From Serpens sp035497635 (GTDB lineage: Bacteria > Pseudomonadota > Gammaproteobacteria > Pseudomonadales > Pseudomonadaceae): a stretch of 19,362 nt of DNA. Of the stretch, positions 16,315 through 19,362 are shown piece by piece. The notes under the pieces are model-generated. The model worked only from the letters and a program-made list of their open reading frames with translations. It was not told the origin of the DNA and made no database searches. The stretch is from the NCBI GenBank assembly GCA_035497635.1, contig DATJDB010000210.1, positions 1-19,362 on the forward strand. The letters are read 5' to 3'. Position 1 is the first letter of the stretch. Every line of letters begins with the position of its first letter. Both the position numbers and the translations under genes were made by a program.

Positions 16315-17796
16315 TCAGCCGATGGCCGCCAGCAGTTTCTCCCATTCCTTGCTTTCCTTCTTCGACACGCCACCGAGTAGCTCGATGGCCTGGCGCAAGC
16401 GGAAGCGGGTCAGATCCGGGCCGAGGATCTCCATGGCGTCGAGCACCGACACCGAACTCGCCTGGCCGGTGATGGCCGGGAACATCAGCGGCATCAGATC
16501 ACGCAGCTTGAGCGCCATGGATTCGGCCACCGCCTGGATTACGCCGGTAATGCCGTCCTTGTTCCACTGGCGTAGCGCTTCGAGTTTCCACAGCACCAGC
16601 TGCATGGCCTGACGCACCTGCTCGGGCGACAGCTTCTTGTGCGCGAACAGCGCGGCATCCAGATTCAGCCCGCCGGAGAAGAAGAACGCGGCCAGCGGCG
16701 CGATCTGGCTGAAGGTTTCCACCCGGCCCTGCACGTGCGGGGCGATCTGCATCAGATAGTCGGGATTGAAGGCCCATTTCTGCACTTCTTCGGCGAAACG
16801 CTCCACCGGCAGCTCGCGCAGCCATTGGCCGTTCAGCCAGGAAAGCTTTTCCAGATCGAAGATCGGGCCGCCCAGCGAGACGCGGGTGATGTCGAAGTTG
16901 GCAATCATCTCGTCAAGGCTGAACTTCTCGCGCTCGTCGGGCATGGACCAGCCCATGCGGCCCAGGTAATTGAGCATCGCCTGGGGCAGGAAGCCCATGC
17001 GCTGGTAGAAGGTGATCGAGGTCGGATTCTTGCGCTTGGAGAGCTTGCTCTTGTCCGGGTTGCGCAGCAGCGGCATATAGCAGTTCACCGGTGCTTGCCA
17101 GCCGAAGTACTCGTACAGCTTGAGCAGCTTGGGCGCGGACGGCAGCCACTCTTCGCCACGCAGCACGTGGGTGATGCCCATCAGGTGATCATCCACCACG
17201 TTGGCCAGGAAGTAGGTGGGCAGGCCGTCCGCCTTCATCAGCACCTGCATGTCGATGCGATCCCAGCCGATCTCCACCTCGCCGCGCAGCATGTCCTTGA
17301 CCACGCAGACGCCGTCGCTCGGCACCTTCATGCGCACCACATGCGACTCGCCAGCGGCGACGCGACGCTGCGCCTCCTCGGGCGCGACATGCATGCAGTG
17401 GCCGTCGTAACGCGGAGTTTCCTTGTTGGCCATCTGCTCGGCGCGTACTGCATCCAGACGTTCGGCGGAGCAGAAGCACGGGAAGGCATGACCCTTGGCG
17501 ACCAGCTCGTCCGAGTACTGTTTGTAGATCGCGCCCCGCTCGCTCTGCCGATACGGACCATGCGGACCACCCACATCCGGGCCTTCGTTCCATTCGATGC
17601 CCAGCCAGCGCAGCGCGTCATAAATCTGCTGCTCGGATTCACGGGTCGAGCGCACCTGATCGGTGTCCTCGATACGCAGAATGAACTGACCGCCGTGCTG
17701 ACGGGCAAAGCAGAGGTTGAACAGGGCGATGTAGGCAGTGCCGACGTGCGGATCGCCGGTGGGCGACGGCGCGATGCGGGTACGAACGGTGGTCAT
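16315..17796 (-). CDS. gltX: Glutamyl-tRNA synthetase
   Basis: A class I aminoacyl-tRNA synthetase that charges tRNA-Glu in the cytoplasm; 493 residues, full length. The HIGH-type motif is PHVGT (16-20) and the KMSKS-type motif KLSKR (251-255). The zinc-binding set C107, C109, C134 and H136 (CFC ... YDGHCMH) is complete, as in the E. coli enzyme. The C-terminal helical anticodon-binding domain ends SKEWEKLLAAIG. The ATG at 17796 gives the expected start MTTVRTRIAPSPTGDPH; an in-frame upstream start would add eight unrelated residues. No tRNA genes lie beside it, although Pseudomonas often has tRNAs near gltX. The wzz gene is 108 bp upstream on the same strand. Confidence 0.97.
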   Translation of the reverse strand: MTTVRTRIAPSPTGDPHVGTAYIALFNLCFARQHGGQFILRIEDTDQVRSTRESEQQIYDALRWLGIEWNEGPDVGGPHGPYRQSERGAIYKQYSDELVAKGHAFPCFCSAERLDAVRAEQMANKETPRYDGHCMHVAPEEAQRRVAAGESHVVRMKVPSDGVCVVKDMLRGEVEIGWDRIDMQVLMKADGLPTYFLANVVDDHLMGITHVLRGEEWLPSAPKLLKLYEYFGWQAPVNCYMPLLRNPDKSKLSKRKNPTSITFYQRMGFLPQAMLNYLGRMGWSMPDEREKFSLDEMIANFDITRVSLGGPIFDLEKLSWLNGQWLRELPVERFAEEVQKWAFNPDYLMQIAPHVQGRVETFSQIAPLAAFFFSGGLNLDAALFAHKKLSPEQVRQAMQLVLWKLEALRQWNKDGITGVIQAVAESMALKLRDLMPLMFPAITGQASSVSVLDAMEILGPDLTRFRLRQAIELLGGVSKKESKEWEKLLAAIG

Positions 17797-17904
17797 GGCG
17801 ACTCTCGAAAGGGGGGACAAATCGAAGGCGCGATGGTAACAGGGGCGGTGGTGCGGGCTCCAGCGGGACAGATGAAAGCCAAAGCGCCTATCCGACGCTC
17901 GTGG

Positions 17905-18951
17905 TTAACACCGGTTCTTCAGGGCACAACGGACGAGCGCAATAAAAACACCTGCCATCCCTCCGAGTATCAGGCCTATCGCCATAATGAGGGCCTTCTT
18001 GGGCTTGATCGGCCTTTCAGGAACCAGGGCCGAGCTATCCAATGTCATTACAGCCGTCCCTTGGGGATCAATGTCGATGCCTTTCAGAAACTCCACTCTT
18101 TCTTGAATTTCCCGCAACTCCGGAATAAAGGGATCATCGCTAGCTCGAGCATGCATGATCTCCAATTCCGCCTGGAGCGCTTTACTGCCATGCATATATA
18201 ACGGCGTACCATCTTTTATTGGAGCGTTGCCGTTGCTTGAAAAATTCTGCCACGTGGTGACACTTGGCGAATCCAGGCCAGCACCTTTTGCGATCTTTAA
18301 TGCCTCTTCGAGCATCTTGATGCGATCCGCCCGTCGCTGACGTGCCATATCTCTCAGGGCATCAATCCGCTGCTCAAGGCTTTTTATATGTGTATGGTTC
18401 TCGCTGGCAATGTTCTTCTGGATTTCTTGCGCCGTCATTACGGAAGCGTGCGCAACCAGCATGTTCACCCAAAGAGCGACCTTTTCTGGATTCCCATACT
18501 CCATACGCACTTCCCATAATTCCGGAAGTAATTTCTGGGGCGACTTGATACTCAACTGTTTATTGAGTCTCTGCCAAAGTATTTCATCTGGCCCACTGCG
18601 CACAACTTCGTTCAAATACACCAACCCGAAGAAGTTTCGACGAAGCTTTTCCGAAGACAGATTCCGCAAAAAAAGTTTATACACCTGATCTACCGTAAAA
18701 AGCGGAAGACCTGCATCAGAACGGCCAACATTATAGCCAGAAATATCGGAGACCTGAGGTGGCAACACATATGCCCTAGACTCATAAACCGGCTTAGTGA
18801 AGTAGGCATAAACCACGGAAAGTGAAAAAATGAGAAATGAAACAAGGCCTATTAGATACCTTTGATCCCACAGGCTTTTGCAAAGTTCAAATAGATCAAT
18901 CTCATCGCCAAACGATGAAGTCGCCGGAGCAACAGAAGTATGACTCTCCAT
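17905..18951 (-). CDS. wzz: Wzz/chain-length determinant family protein
   Basis: 348 residues with the polysaccharide co-polymerase layout: a cytoplasmic N-terminus with IDLFELCKSLWDQR (18-31), transmembrane segment 1 at 32-51, a large periplasmic coiled-coil domain (heptads around HIKSLEQRIDALRDMARQ), then the proline-rich VPERPIKPKK (about 308-318) and transmembrane segment 2 (about 319-340). Wzz proteins set the modal length of O-antigen chains made by Wzy. The ATG at 18951 has GAGAGG just upstream; an in-frame TTG at 18966 is less likely. Base composition is clearly AT-richer than both neighbours, and codon use is less G/C-biased, as usual for O-antigen loci and suggestive of transfer. 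No Wzx, Wzy or glycosyltransferase gene is present in the window. Confidence 0.88.
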   Translation of the reverse strand: MESHTSVAPATSSFGDEIDLFELCKSLWDQRYLIGLVSFLIFSLSVVYAYFTKPVYESRAYVLPPQVSDISGYNVGRSDAGLPLFTVDQVYKLFLRNLSSEKLRRNFFGLVYLNEVVRSGPDEILWQRLNKQLSIKSPQKLLPELWEVRMEYGNPEKVALWVNMLVAHASVMTAQEIQKNIASENHTHIKSLEQRIDALRDMARQRRADRIKMLEEALKIAKGAGLDSPSVTTWQNFSSNGNAPIKDGTPLYMHGSKALQAELEIMHARASDDPFIPELREIQERVEFLKGIDIDPQGTAVMTLDSSALVPERPIKPKKALIMAIGLILGGMAGVFIALVRCALKNRC

Positions 18952-19091
18952 AAAACCTCTCTCCAAGCATCAGCGGGCGCTGACCGCGAAGAGAAAAAGC
19001 ATAGTAGTCATTTCCGTGCTTGCAGGATTCGTATCCTCAACCGTGCACAACGTCTCAGGACGCACCGAGCGAGAAAATACTGAAGCGATGT

Positions 19092-19362
19092 CTACTCGAC
19101 TATCTCGCCTTCCTCATTCACCCGATCCCGCAGTTCCTTGCCGGGCTTGAAGTGCGGCACGAATTTGCCGTCCAGGCTGACCGACTGGCCGGTCTTGGGA
19201 TTACGGCCGACGCGGGGCTCACGGTAGTGCAGCGAGAAGCTGCCGAAGCCACGGATTTCGATCCGCTCGCCGGTCGCCAGGGCCTCGGACATCTGCTCCA
19301 GCATGTTTTTGATGGCCTGCTCGACGTCTTTCGACGAGAGCTGCCCCTGTTGCGTGACAATC
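19092..19362 (-). CDS. ihfB: Integration host factor subunit beta (5' truncated by window end)
   Basis: 89 residues are visible; about ten N-terminal residues lie beyond the right edge. The sequence IVTQQGQLSSKDVEQA, then IEIRGFGSFSL and PRVGRNPKTGQSV, is the HU/IHF fold, with the DNA-bending beta arm and its conserved RNPKTG tip. PHFKPGKELRDRVN identifies the IHF-beta type. IHF-alpha/beta heterodimers bend DNA at promoters, replication and recombination sites. The C-terminus carries an extra EEGEIVE tail. As I recall, P. aeruginosa ihfB (himD, PA3161) is also followed by wzz (PA3160), so this junction is conserved. The 140 bp between the ihfB stop and the wzz start hold no recognisable JUMPstart/ops element. 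Confidence 0.95.
   Translation of the reverse strand, partial: IVTQQGQLSSKDVEQAIKNMLEQMSEALATGERIEIRGFGSFSLHYREPRVGRNPKTGQSVSLDGKFVPHFKPGKELRDRVNEEGEIVE

Noticed and set aside
16639..18201. Plus-strand open frame over gltX and wzz
   Set aside because: It spans two real genes on the other strand and their intergenic region, and shows no protein-family features.
18952..19091. JUMPstart/ops element before wzz
   Set aside because: No GGCGGTAGCGT-like core is present in the ihfB-wzz gap.

Overview
The window looks like chromosomal DNA of a gamma-proteobacterium of the genus Pseudomonas in the broad sense. It is GC-rich with strong G/C third-position bias. The proteins (LeuA, the UvrB-linked aminotransferase, OprC, IHF-beta, GltX) closely resemble Pseudomonas versions as I recall them. 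The intergenic palindromes of the GTAGGGCGG type suggest the stutzeri/mendocina/oleovorans side of the genus, but that is inference. There is no prophage, insertion sequence, CRISPR array, rRNA or tRNA in the window.

Layout. 1-863: a 5'-truncated UPF0149/YecA-like gene, then a YbaN-type (DUF454) membrane protein. 1215-3932 (minus): a His-rich DUF2946 protein followed by the copper receptor gene oprC. 4197-6586 (plus): leuA with a strong terminator, then a small predicted outer-membrane barrel protein. 6830-10223: uvrB (minus) divergent from an aromatic/aspartate-type aminotransferase. 10495-13192 (plus): a DUF6746-like periplasmic protein, a PaiB-type FMN-binding protein and a SulP anion transporter. 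13408-15553: a HIT protein (minus) divergent from a nitroreductase/RNase Z pair. 15708-19362 (all minus): a DUF3087 membrane protein, gltX, a Wzz-type chain-length determinant and ihfB, which is cut by the window end.

How the genes fit together. Most are conserved housekeeping genes. The clearest functional unit is DUF2946-oprC, a probable copper-uptake pair next to leuA, as I recall it in P. aeruginosa (PA3790-PA3792). OprC keeps its CxxxM and HxM copper ligands, and its partner carries a run of Gln-His-Ala repeats and a CxxC motif. The wzz gene sits between ihfB and gltX with no O-antigen synthesis genes around it and is visibly AT-richer than its neighbours. In P. aeruginosa the O-antigen cluster lies between wzz/ihfB and the uvrB-aminotransferase end, so the locus here appears rearranged or emptied.

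The most striking non-coding signal is a set of REP/REPIN-like palindromes. All four convergent gene junctions in the window contain them, as does one co-directional gap (10258-10402). They include a perfect 43-bp tandem duplication, an imperfect duplication of about 104 bp and an apparently hybrid element. I see no new multi-gene defence or metabolic system. The best leads are the copper pair, the orphan wzz locus and the REPIN distribution.
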